DNA from: Saprolegnia diclina VS20
Taxonomy: Eukaryota; Oomycota; Saprolegniomycetes; Saprolegniales; Saprolegniaceae
Reading direction: 5' to 3'
DNA: 55,407 nucleotides
NCBI RefSeq assembly: GCF_000281045.1
Contig: NW_008246075.1
Location: 103,111-158,517 of the forward strand
How positions within the stretch are numbered: the stretch's first letter is position 1; every line of letters begins with the position of its first letter. The position numbers and the translations under genes are program-made. Below are positions 34,613 through 44,000 of the stretch, piece after piece. The notes below the pieces were generated by a model. That model was given only the letters and a program-made list of their open reading frames with translations, ran no database searches and was not told the origin of the DNA.

Positions 34613-35533
34613 ATGGCGTGGACGGCGGCCGACATTGCCGACTTGACCGGCTCCGTAGTTGTTGTGACCGGGGCAAGCTCCGGTATCGGTGAACAGACGG
34701 CTTTGGAGCTCGCAAGAAAGGGAGCACATGTCGTCCTGGCGTGTCGTAGCGCGGAAAAGGCAGCGGCCGCCAAGGAGCGCATCCTCTCAGTGGTCACAAC
34801 CGCGTCCGTGGAGGTCCTACCGCTGGATCTTAATGACTTGGCGAGTGTCACAACCTTCGCCGATGCCTTCAAGGCCAAGCATGCTCACTTGGACGTTCTC
34901 GTAAACAATGCGGGAATCATGGCGGTGCCTTATGCGGTCACGGCGCAGGGCTTCGAGTCACAGTTCGGCGTCAACCATCTCGGCCACTTTGCGCTCACGG
35001 CGCAGCTCTTTGACGTACTCAAAGCTTCGCGGTCGTCACGCGTTGTGACATTAAGCAGTCTCGCACATCGGCGTGGCGCCGTCGACTTCAGCAACCTCAT
35101 GCCGACACCGCTGGCCTATGGGCCGATGAAGGCATACGAGCAGTCGAAGCTATGCAACCTCATGTTCAGTTACGAGCTCGACCGGCGACTCCGCGCCAAG
35201 GGCATTGAGCACGTCATGTCGGTGGCGTGTCACCCAGGGTGGACCAACACGAACCTCTTCCCGCACATGTGGTCGGGTGGTCTCATGCCGTGGCTTTTCC
35301 CGATCGTGGCTCGCGTTGCACTGCAGCCTGTCCACGTCGGCTGTCTACCAACGCTGTACGCAGCAGTCGCGAAAGGTGTCAAAGGCGGCGAATATTACGG
35401 GCCCCAGTCCTTCTCTCGCTGGGGACCGCCTGTCCTCGAAGAGTCGACACCCGCCAGCCACGACACGAATGTAGCGTCGCAACTCTGGGACATCAGCGAG
35501 AAACTCGTCGCCATCAAGTTCATCGTCGAGTAG
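34613..35533 (+). CDS. Short-chain dehydrogenase/reductase (retinol-dehydrogenase/WWOX-like)
   Basis: An intronless 306-residue protein with a full classical SDR signature. It has VVTGASSGIG (cofactor loop, residues 18-26), LACRS with an Arg that favours NADP(H), LPLDLNDLASV, VLVNNAGIMA (NNAG, 99-102), FGVNHLGHFALT, VVTLSSLAH with catalytic Ser149/150, and YEQSK with Tyr176 and Lys180. The CHPGWTNTNLF motif follows the active site, as in RDH11-14, WWOX and plant Tic32-like enzymes. There is no signal peptide; a hydrophobic stretch around MPWLFPIVARVAL may touch membranes. The substrate is not determinable. It sits just after the AT-rich island and has normal GC-rich codon use. Confidence 0.93.
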   Translation: MAWTAADIADLTGSVVVVTGASSGIGEQTALELARKGAHVVLACRSAEKAAAAKERILSVVTTASVEVLPLDLNDLASVTTFADAFKAKHAHLDVLVNNAGIMAVPYAVTAQGFESQFGVNHLGHFALTAQLFDVLKASRSSRVVTLSSLAHRRGAVDFSNLMPTPLAYGPMKAYEQSKLCNLMFSYELDRRLRAKGIEHVMSVACHPGWTNTNLFPHMWSGGLMPWLFPIVARVALQPVHVGCLPTLYAAVAKGVKGGEYYGPQSFSRWGPPVLEESTPASHDTNVASQLWDISEKLVAIKFIVE

Positions 35534-35707
35534 AACACCGAATTAGCCCCACTCCTCCAAAGAAATTTGATTGTTCGTGCAGCGGCAAGTCTTTAAACGG
35601 CAAGTTGCGATAAGACATTTCTGTTTAAAATTTTTCTTATCATATTTTCTAATGACATGGTGTTGAAGGTGTGGACATTGCCTCGTTTCAGCACTATGAC
35701 TGGTTGT

Positions 35708-37598
35708 TTACTGCAGGCCGCAAATCCTTTGTCTTTCTCGGGGTCGTTGGCCGCAGCGGCAGGATTCGGAAGCACGATACAGCAGCAGCTCGGGCGTGGT
35801 GGACCATGGCAACAGGATTTTTCGGAGGTTGCGCGGGGCCACTACTGTGGGTCTAATGCCACCGCTTACATGAGAATTTGTCCTTAGAGTCCGCACAAGA
35901 TGAACCTCCATTTGCGGGGAGATTTGAGCCGGTAGTTGGACCAACTGAGGGAGCTTGAGTCCTTTAGCACAGTCAATGTTGCTCAGCGGGTCGAAATGCG
36001 GTGCTGCATGGTGCTCCATCCACGGCAACTCTCGTCGCATGCGGTCCCACTGCACGAGGAACCCATCGTAGCGCCGAGCAAGTGCCATGACGTCTGTCGT
36101 GAGCTTTGTATACAAGACGTGGAGGCGCTCGTACTCTTCGGACGACAGGTAGGCAGGAGCAGGCTCTGCATCTGCCAGTGTTGTGGCATCGGTGGCGTGC
36201 TTGGTTTGGAGCTGTGACACGGCGCTCGACCAGCCATGACCCAGCTCCAGTAGCCGTGTTTTGCACTCCGCCAATTCACGGTCGTGCATTCGAGCCTGCG
36301 CATCGAAGGACTCTCGTAGCGAGACGTGAAGTGCAGAGACGGCTGCGTCGACGTGGTTTCTACCTGTCGCAATGGCTGTCTTCAGGTTCTTGATATCGCT
36401 CTAGTGTACCATGTCATAAAAATACCAAGGACGTACTTTGCATCACCTCGAGCGCATACATTTCTGTAACCTTTTGTTCCCAGCGGTGGGCACATTGCTT
36501 GTTGTTCCACTCAAAGCGGTCGTGAAAGTCTTGGATCACGTCTGGAATCAGCGCAATTTTCTTGGCGAGAAGCTTGAAATCGTCCGAGACGCGATCAAAC
36601 GTCACGGACCACTTGGTGGTCTGCGCCTCGAGCGACATCTTAGACGTTTTGAAGTCGAGCGTCAGCTGCTGCACGCGTTTCATCGCTACGTCAAAGTCGG
36701 CCATTGAGAGAAACGTCTTGGAGGCGAATTGCACAAGCCGATCGCCCTCGAATCGAATTTCGTGCGCCACCCCTGGCAGTTTTTCAGTGATAATGACGTC
36801 AAGCGTCTCGTGCAGCTCGCGCAAAGTCGCATCGACCGAGTCTTTCCAGTTGAAGATCGTTTTCGAGTGCTCCGTTACGTGCTGTCTTGTCTGGGCCAAG
36901 ACGCGGCCTTCGAGGTCTTTGACGAGCTGCCGTGCACTCCGCACCTCGGCGCGACACTTTGTGATTTCGTCTTGGATGACGTTGATTGACGACGCAGTGT
37001 TGGACTCGATACGTTTCATCCAGTGCTCCATCTGGAACTCGTTGGCTTGCGCGACCGCGATGCGCTCATGGTCGAGCATGAAGCGAACTTTGGCCTCCAC
37101 TGCGGGCATCTTCAACTGGGTCGCGAAAGCTGGTGTCACGAGGTCCGTCGTCCACTGCTGGAGTTCCTCCCGCAGAGCAGCACACTGCATCTCTGCGCCG
37201 TCTTGAATGCTATTTACAGTGTTGCGAAGCTCCGAGACGGATACACCGTTTGCAACGCGCTCGTCGAGCTGGCGCACAATTGTCGTCGTGGCCCGAAGCG
37301 CTACCTCCATCTCACCGACGTGTGTGAGGTGTGCTGCGTGGTTTTCGTTTACCACGGCAAGAATGTCGGACGTTCGTGTGCTCAGTGCCTCGTTGGCGTT
37401 GGCACGACAGCGGGCTTCGAGCTCGACCGTGTGCTGGGCGATGGCGTGCACGACGGCGCGAATGTCAGGGTGGAGGCCGTTGATGAGCGATGGCGGGATG
37501 CCAAGCATTTGCCAGAGCGCCTCTGCTTTCGCAAAGTTGTAGTCGAACGCCAGGGCGTTGGAGCGATCGAGGCAGAGACGTTGGTTGCGCTGCTCCAT
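35708..37598 (-). CDS. Predicted coiled-coil protein
   Basis: Two exons (37598-36447 and 36400-35708) encode 614 residues. The donor GAG|GTGATG and acceptor CACTAG|AGC preserve phase 0, giving ...MYALE-SDIKNLKTAIATGRN.... Most of the chain is predicted alpha-helical, with heptad-like Leu/Ile/Val spacing and many Glu, Lys and Arg. There is no signal peptide or TM helix. A structural, cytoskeletal or axonemal role would be typical of such proteins but is not shown. The last about 55 residues (from TLRTNSHVSGG on) look less protein-like and may be misjoined, and an overlapping frame at 35593-35775 could instead supply the true C-terminus. I do not recognise a family. Confidence 0.6.
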
Positions 37599-37938
37599 GG
37601 TTGACTGACGTGTGCAATGAGAATATATGTTGTTTGGTTGTCCGTTTCGTCTCGCACCATCGGCGGTTCAAACGGGGTCGACTCTGACATCTGGTCTTGG
37701 ACTTGGATCGACATTGCAGCGCGTGCAAGCGAATTATTTGCTTTATTCCCTGGAGCGCGTGGCTGGCGACGTCGTATATCCTCGTGTGCGCTGCTCCTGG
37801 GCTTGGATCATGTGGCCACATCACCCGCCCAGGATCGGTTTTCGCGTCATAAAATAAAATGTTTAATGAGAACCTTGTTTTTGTATTCAAACGCCACGCG
37901 TTCATTAAAACGTGCGTTGGCATCGGTAATTTTAGAAC
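37599..37938. promoter_or_regulatory. Divergent spacer between coiled-coil and VHS-GAT genes
   Basis: 340 bp between divergent ATGs (37598 minus, 37939 plus). It becomes AT-richer near 37.85-37.93 kb, directly before the VHS-GAT start. No coding feature is visible; it probably holds both promoters. Confidence 0.4.
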
Positions 37939-38890
37939 ATGGACGACCGACCGAGCGACGACGTCTGCGCGCTTCTGAGCATGGTCTGCGCCGGCGATGC
38001 GACCAACCCAGACTGGGGGGTCATCCTCGAGCTTTGCGATGTAGTGGGCGCCAACGCTACCGAGTACGTTTACGGCTGCGCGACCTGGGCTAAGTGATTG
38101 GTACGTAGCGCCGAGGCAACGAGCCGAGCGATCCAGCGCCTCCTCAGCCGCCGCGAGAGCGAAGACCAAGTTTCTTTGGCGCTGGTCACGACAGAGACGA
38201 TCATGAAGAACTGCCCGTCATTCGTTGAGCTTGTGGCGAGCCGACTTTTTCTCCAAGAAATTGTCGCCCTCGTGGACGGCGACGGTCGCTATCCCGACGC
38301 GAGTGCTCGAGCGCTACGCATGCTGCAAGAATGGTCGACCGAGTATCCGTCGCAACCTATGTTCCGTGATACGTTTGTGCAGCTCCAGCTGCAGAGTGCG
38401 TCGGCCAGCAGCACTGACCATGACGAGACGGTATCTGCTAAGCCATCGCTCGCGCACGAGTTTGACAAGCTGCGCCAAGACCTCGTCGTGGTAGAGGACA
38501 AAATCAAGACGTACGTCAATCTTGTGGCGCTTGGCAACTGTGAAGACGCCGACGATGTTTTGGACTTCCTGCAGCAATGCCAGCCGCGCATGAATACGCT
38601 CATTGAGGCCGGCCTTGCGGGCAAGCTCGACGAGGCAACGCTGGAAACGTGCCTCACGGTAGACAATGACGCGACGACTGTTTTCAACGCGATGCATTAT
38701 GTAGGTTAACGACCGGTTGATCAAGGTGCTTGAGGGAAATGTAAGCGCTGACAACGATAGCGAGCCAAAGGCACCGGCCTTGTACAGTCTCAACGACACA
38801 AACCCCGATTACGTCTCGGGTCCGTTTTCGACGATCGCTCTTTCAGAGCCACCACCTGCGCCCCACCGCTACCACCCGGACATGGTCTAG
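37939..38890 (+). CDS. VHS-GAT domain adaptor (TOM1/Target-of-Myb-like)
   Basis: Three exons (37939-38063, 38109-38658, 38705-38890) encode 286 residues. The VHS domain (about 10-135) shows DWGVILELCDVV, AIQRLLSRRESEDQVSLALVTTETIMKNCPSFVELVAS, and SARALRMLQEWSTEYP. The GAT three-helix bundle follows (FDKLRQDLVVVEDKIKTYVN ... EATLETCLTVNDRLIKVLEG). Splicing out 38659-38704 restores the characteristic LTVND helix, which supports that intron even though the unspliced frame runs on for a while. VHS-GAT proteins bind ubiquitinated cargo and phosphoinositides in endosomal sorting. No clathrin box or ear domain is seen; the tail is short and proline-containing (SEPPPAPHRYHPDMV). It converges on MORN5 with a gap of 140 bp. 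Confidence 0.88.
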
Positions 38891-39030
38891 GTCTATGACT
38901 CAATGACGATCTTCGCACTTCTCGAGGAAACAGACCATTTGTATGCGTTGCATAAGATAATGGTCCAAGAGTTGCTTGCGGTATACATGGTGCGTTGTAG
39001 TTAATACGGCGAAAAGGGGTTACTGGGGAG

Positions 39031-39708
39031 TTACTTGGCAAAGCCTTTCGCCGCCTTTGCCTTGATCCACTCTGCCTCGTCTTCCGTCGCTTCACGCGCG
39101 TCACCCGGGTCGAGCGTCGACGCGGGCACGACCGTGTTGGTAAATTCGTCGTAAAAGCCGTTCCCGGCGTCGTAATAGCCGTACGGTAGCATCTTCTGGA
39201 CGCCCTCGGTACAATACGCAGTCTCTCCGGGAGGTTTGATGCCATAGCCGTTGGCATGCGGTGCCGTCGCGTGCGCAACCTTCTCGCAATGGTATCGACG
39301 GTCGTCCTCGGTGCTGTAATTCCACGGCGTCGCGTACTCGAGGCCGTCCGCAAACGTAAACTTGCCGTCCACTTTCTAACGCAGTATAAAGCGCCAGAGA
39401 TATGAAAATTTGAGCGCACCTTGCCGTCCTTCCATGTGCCGTCGTAGCGGCCTTGGGGAAAGAAGAGCGTACCTCGGCCGTGGAACTGGCCGTTCTGGAA
39501 GTCGCCTTCGTACCGAGAGCCTACGGGCGCCGTGGGTGAAGTTTAAAATGGTTGACAAAGTTCATACCGTCTGGGAAAGTGTAGACGCCGTGGCCGTTGA
39601 GCCGCCCAAAGCTCGTGTTGCCTTCGTACTACAGTACCCAAACCCGACGACATAAGGATCGAAAGAGGATGCGAGATCGATGCGCACCGAGCTCTGCGTG
39701 TACTCCAT
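39031..39708 (-). CDS. MORN5: MORN repeat protein, MORN5-like
   Basis: Four exons (39708-39688, 39628-39568, 39520-39420, 39375-39031) encode 175 residues. The first exon is just 21 nt (MEYTQSS). Reconstructed MORN repeats read YEGNTSFGRLNGHGVYTFPDG, RYEGDFQNGQFHGRGTLFF and RYDGTWKDGK. Beyond the repeats, FTFADGLEY...W.Y.TEDDRRYHCEKV, YGYYDAGNGFYDE and DEAEWIKAKAAKG match the non-repeat half of animal MORN5 (recalled similarity). MORN5 is usually conserved in organisms with motile cilia, so a flagellar or zoospore role is plausible. Introns are 44-58 nt. It shares a 51-bp head-to-head gap with the phosphatase gene. Without splicing none of the repeats but the C-terminal half is open, so automated callers may truncate it. 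Confidence 0.87.
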
Positions 39709-39759
39709 CACGACAACACCGCGAGCAAAAACGACGAGTGCTGTGCCTAAATTTAAAAG
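39709..39759. promoter_or_regulatory. 51-bp gap between divergent ATGs
   Basis: The MORN5 ATG (39708-39706, minus) and the phosphatase ATG (39760, plus) are only 51 bp apart. The gap must contain both 5' UTRs and at least part of a shared promoter, unless transcripts start inside the opposing genes. An ATTTAAA stretch lies at 39751-39757; no CCAAT is present. Confidence 0.5.
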
Positions 39760-41356
39760 ATGCCGAAACCTCTGCCGACGACACCGGATCGGCTTGAGAC
39801 GCTCCTTGCCGATGCCCTCCACGCACAAAAGATCGATCGGTCGCGCCTTGCGATCCGCGTGTTTGCACAGATCATAGACGAAGACGATGCTGGCCACGAC
39901 GCTATTGTGTACCAAGCGTACGTTCACAAGTACAAGGTCTATCATACCAGTTTGCGCAGCACAACGGCAGTCTTATCGAACTTATATAGCTAGAGTGCTC
40001 GTTCTTGCTCTACAAGGTCGCGCGAGCAACGGCGACTGCAATGCTCGTGCGATTTCACGGCGCTCACGAGGCCTATTTACTAAAGGCTCGCGCCGAGGCC
40101 AAGCTGAACAAATCGGCGGTGTCTGTTGCCTCGATTGTCGCTGGCCTTGCTCATAACCCGATTCACGGCCCCCTTTTACGGTATACGTTTTGTTGTAGAG
40201 TTATTGATTTCAAAGTTTAGAGTATAGAGAACTCGAAGAGAGCCGAGAGGTACAACGCCAAACAAACAGTGCCACTGAGCGCAGTAAGCCGCGAGCAACG
40301 TTGGATGGACCGCCTTACGACTTGGACATCGTCGATATCCCCGACACTTTTGTCGGTGTTGAAGCACTCCGGACGGTGCCCAGTCGGTAAGAACCTTGGT
40401 TGTACGTCCTATGTCATACAGTGACGTGGAAGGTATGACTTTTATGGCGCCTTTTCTGCCGACTTAATTGCGCGTCTCGATGCTCTTGAAGCAGCTCCAT
40501 CACAGCTATTGCTTTTGCCCAAACCCGAGGTTTCAAAGCTCGCACGGGCGGCGTCACTCGTGTGGTTTTGTGCATCGTGTGCAAGCTTGTGAAAACCGTC
40601 ACGTAGGCGCCAAGGAGCACCAACCTCGCCAAGTTCTGCATGCCCCGCGACTTTATCCTGAGCTACTACGAAGCAACGGCGAATGCCGACTCATCAATCT
40701 ACGAACGTGACTGCGGTGTCATCCTCAGCCGCGCCGTCCACCTGCTGGAAACATTACCGTTTGAGATGCAATGCGGTAATCACGTGCAGATAAATGACGT
40801 GTCGTGAAGCAAGCTCCTAGCTTTTGTACTCGACATTGACGATACGGCGCTTGTGAGCTACGGCTACATGAAGTCGACCAAGTTCGAGGCGATTCCTATG
40901 ACTCAATTCAAGTACCTCATACACGGCTCACCGCCAGCAAATCCTATGGTCCTCCGGTTCTACTCCTACTTGAAATGGAAGGGCATCAAGGTACTTTCGA
41001 AGTTCATGGCGGTGCTAAAACCGACATGTACTGCAGGTGGTATTCGTATCGGAGCGACCAGAGCGGGTTCGAGACGCGACACTGCGGGCACTTTTTCTTG
41101 CTGGCTATCGCGAAGATATGTCCGCTACTATGCCGAAATGAGTCTTCATTGACGTCCTTTTCAATCGCCTAGGGTCGTTTTGCGCCAACCTTGTGAGCAT
41201 CTCATGTCGACGGCCAACTTCAAGCAGCGAGCGCGCGCAAAGCTCCAGAAAGAGTACAACGTCATCGGTTGTCTGGGTGATCAGTTTGGCGACATCACAG
41301 GCAACTACACGGGTGCCCGCTTCAAGCTCCCGAATTACCTATATACGGTCGAGTAG
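39760..41356 (+). CDS. Class-B-like HAD acid phosphatase with unusual N-terminal helical region
   Basis: Eight exons (39760-39936, 39990-40180, 40228-40386, 40433-40559, 40607-40775, 40821-40990, 41037-41119, 41173-41356) join in frame to 419 residues. The C-terminal half is the acid-phosphatase-B (VSP-like) HAD fold: AFVLDIDDTAL (nucleophile Asp and general-acid Asp), VLRFYSYLKWKGIKVVFVSERPERVRDATLRAL (motif II Ser), and FKQRARAKLQKEYNVIGCLGDQFGDITG (motif III Lys, motif IV GDQxxD), ending ARFKLPNYLYTVE. The first about 200 residues (ALHAQKIDRSRLAIRVFAQI..., AHEAYLLKARAEAKLNK, LAHNPIHGPLLREL) are helical and faintly TPR-like, not part of the usual enzyme. No signal peptide is evident, unlike secreted plant and bacterial class B enzymes. 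The substrate is unknown. Every junction is needed to keep the frame, and intron 7 is required to recover the motif III region. Confidence 0.82.
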
Positions 41357-41694
41357 AAGATAAACACTTCATTCTCAACCCAGACGCACACTGAGGGCGC
41401 CTAACTATGCGAGCAATTGGCTTGGAAAGTTGGGTTGACTATACCTACTATTTGCAACGTAGAGGATACACTGTAACACACCACTAGCACCTTACACAAG
41501 CAGTAGCTATAGCTTCCGCGTCGAGCTCTTGTGTCAACGTTCTACCGGTCTACTAGTATCATTGTGATGCTCTTTCTCAAACTGTGCGACTTTGCGTCGC
41601 GTTCTCCGCTGTGATCGTCCGGAAAGCGTGTCCTGTGGCCTTCACATCCGGATAACCGATCCCCAACGATGCCAGATCGCGGCCAATTTGGAAA
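41357..41694. other. Intergenic spacer upstream of frataxin
   Basis: 338 bp with no supportable gene. A CCAAT at 41683-41687 lies only 8 bp before the frataxin ATG, and other promoter signals are not evident. Confidence 0.4.
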
Positions 41695-42240
41695 ATGGCT
41701 GGCGTGCGCTCGATCGTCCGCTTGGCGCATCGCCACGTGGCTCGCGCATCTGCCCATGCGCTGCCGCAACTCAAGCCCGCAATGAAGTCTTCGTCGCGCG
41801 CTCTTGTGGCCTCGCGGACCATGGCCTTTAGCACGGAGACGGTTGTGCCAGGCATGACCGAGTCGGAGTTCATGAAGCTCAGCGACGTCGTCCTCAATGA
41901 CATCCTCGAGATGATGGATGGTATCGAAGCGATTCTGCCGGACGCTGATATTACGCTCTCGGTATGCAATCCTCGATATTATGACGGTATAACGCCATAC
42001 TTCCTGTAGCAAGGCGTCTTGACCATCAACCTCGGTGAAGACGGCACATGGGTGCTCAACAAGCAAGGTCCCAACCGCCAGATCTGGTGGTCGTCGCCTG
42101 TGAGCGGGCCCAAGCGCTTCGAGTACGACTCGCGCCTCAAGAAATGGTTCAACACGCGTGAGAAGCAGCAGGAGCTTGTCGAGCTTTTGACCGAAGAAGT
42201 CGAAGACATTACGGGCATCATCGTGTACACGGAAAACTAA
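41695..42240 (+). CDS. FXN: Frataxin (mitochondrial iron-sulfur cluster assembly activator)
   Basis: Two exons (41695-41961, 42010-42240) encode 165 residues. The N-terminus is Arg/Ala/Ser-rich without acidic residues ([21 protein letters not shown]...), typical of a mitochondrial presequence. The frataxin fold shows the acidic helix [20 protein letters not shown], then [39 protein letters not shown], with the invariant Trp-Trp and the NKQxPNxQIW signature. It ends in [10 protein letters not shown]. Frataxin activates the NFS1-ISD11-ISCU complex in the mitochondrial matrix. The 48-nt intron falls right before the first core strand. The stop TAA (42238-42240) overlaps the stop of the antisense small gene. 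Confidence 0.95.
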
Positions 42241-42523
42241 CTAGATGCTGTATCTCGACTTTCTACGTCCATCGTAGCTGCTGCTGCCATAAGAGCGGCG
42301 TCGACGCGATTTCGTGCTACGATGTAGTCCTGTGGTTCCACATGAGCCAAACCTTGACACATGGAGACAATATGACGTCGAGGAGGAGCGCTCGCGCCTC
42401 GGGTGGCGATAGTTGGCGCTCAACAGGTAGTGACAGTCGCTTGCGCCAAACTTCGAGCTCCTCCCAGCGTTCAATGCGCTCGTCGCGGCGCTGGCGTTTG
42501 TGGCTACGACGATTGTCTCGCAT
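42237..42523 (-). CDS. Small basic predicted protein, tail-to-tail with frataxin
   Basis: Two exons (42523-42377, 42329-42237) give 79 residues. A 47-nt GT...CAG intron (42330-42376) joins ...[10 protein letters not shown] to [21 protein letters not shown].... The N-terminus is strongly basic ([20 protein letters not shown]), followed by an amphipathic helix. The family is not recognised. Intron size and phase match local genes, which is the main support. The stop codon TAG (42239-42237 on the minus strand) overlaps two bases of the frataxin TAA. A basic N-terminus without acidic run could be a nuclear or mitochondrial signal. It could also be a chance frame. Confidence 0.45.
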
Positions 42524-42660
42524 CTGACGCGCCGCTAGTGCTTCAAAGCAAGCACGTTCCTAAAGCATTGTGATCCAAGTCAATTGTGTTGAATTAGAAT
42601 CGCACCGTGGCAGAAAGAGCTCTCCACGCCGCATGCATTTGCTTGGTGGTGCGTCTGCGA

Positions 42661-43906
42661 TTACGCTTGTGCAGCCTTCGGTGATGATGCACATAGACAT
42701 CGAGCCCCGAGACCTGTGGCCGGTCGAGCCTCTTTACATGCAATAGAGTAGCGCTTTTGGAATACCTTTGGAGGGTGCTTCGGCGACGGACGATGCATTG
42801 GCGAGAGGGGTTGCGGAATTGAGGTGTCGACGTTGATTGGCTGGAGGTCTGAATACCAGGAACCGCCGTCTCTCATGGCCCCTCTGAACACAAGAGTTCT
42901 TTGGAACAGCACTTGCTCCTGAATCGTGTGCGCGATGGCACCCTGAAAAGGCGCAGGAAGACCCATATCTTTGCAAGTCTAAGTAGTCGTGAGGTGCGGT
43001 CATAAGACATCCTGTACCTGGCTCGCAAATATCGTTGCGTCGTTCTCGTCTGCCGCGATGTCCCATTCGAACTCGTCATGAAACTTGACGGCATGTTACT
43101 TCAAGGAGAGAGACACAACACTTACGCGGAGACCACCAATTTCGATGTCAATGGCAATCGGGAAAAGAAACTCGAGGCTGCGGTCCATCGGCACAAGCGA
43201 GGGTGCGTGGTGCAAAAGCTGCGTTGTGATCGATCTTGAGATCGCCTGCTGCAACGGTATAAGTGTTGTATGCAGGTGGTAGCGGAGGTACCTCGCTGTC
43301 AGGATCAAGCTGCACTTCGGTTGCAAGCACCGCGGCGAAACTGGCAGGCGACAATTCGCGCTGCTCAGCGTCCCACAGGAAAGCTTCTTGAAATCGCCCG
43401 TGTTTGGAAAGGAGCGTGAGGCGAATCGGTACGAGTGACTCCATTGAGTAGCGCAACATGATGCATTCGTGGCGCCTTTGTGTAGCGTACGAAGACGCTG
43501 CTCGCCGATGGCAATGACGCAAGTATCGCGACAAGGACTCCATGCCTGAGTGCACTTGAACGCCGTCGAGAACGCTTGGGAGCTGGCTTGGGAGTGGGCT
43601 CCCGGTTTCTCGCAGCTCTACGAGTTGCTGCGGTTGAAGTTGAGGTGTTGCTGTACGCAGAAGTAGCGCTGTTGGGGCTTGAGCGCTCTGCTCGATCACG
43701 CCTGGTCGGGCGTCGAGGAGCCGTGTGACGCCGTTCGCCCGCAGCAGATACTCGACCCGTTCCGTAAGGCAGTCGTCTTCAGCAGGCGCTACTTCAAGCC
43801 ACGACGCCAAGTACCCTTCAGAGCATCCGAGGAGGAAGGCCATTGTCGACATCGTCGCGTTCACCTCCGCCGCCAGGGATTGGAGCCGCTGCTTCAAGTC
43901 CGCCAT
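42661..43906 (-). CDS. SNF5: SNF5/SMARCB1-family chromatin remodelling subunit
   Basis: Four exons (43906-43292, 43248-43126, 43083-43018, 42978-42661) encode 373 residues. The first SNF5 repeat reads SLVPIRLTLLSKHGRFQEAFLWDAEQRELSPASFAAVLATEVQLD and continues across the intron into QAISRSITTQLLHH. The second repeat reads FLFPIAIDIEIGGLRFHDEFEWDIAADENDATIFASQ, then GLPAPFQGAIAHTIQEQV. These two tandem repeats are the defining SNF5 core, which anchors SWI/SNF-type remodellers to the nucleosome acidic patch. The N-terminal about 150 residues are divergent, and the C-terminal tail after the second repeat is proline-rich and unlike metazoan SMARCB1. Start 43906 (MADLKQRL) is preferred; an in-frame upstream ATG at 43990 would overlap the promoter of the divergent FAR1-like gene. 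Confidence 0.88.
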
Positions 43907-44000
43907 CCCGCTCACGATCTTTTCGACTAAACAGAATACTAAACCCATTGCTGTAGTCGAAAATCCCGGAGCAATCCCGGAGCTGCGCATACAATTCAGG

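Noticed and set aside
35593-35775. Alternative short minus-strand frame ending at 35593
   Set aside because: It could be an alternative C-terminus of the coiled-coil protein, but no phase-consistent junction was found.
36562-37206. Plus-strand frame of 214 codons opposite the coiled-coil gene
   Set aside because: It is Ser/Arg/Cys-rich with no helix pattern, a complement of the heptad-rich minus strand.
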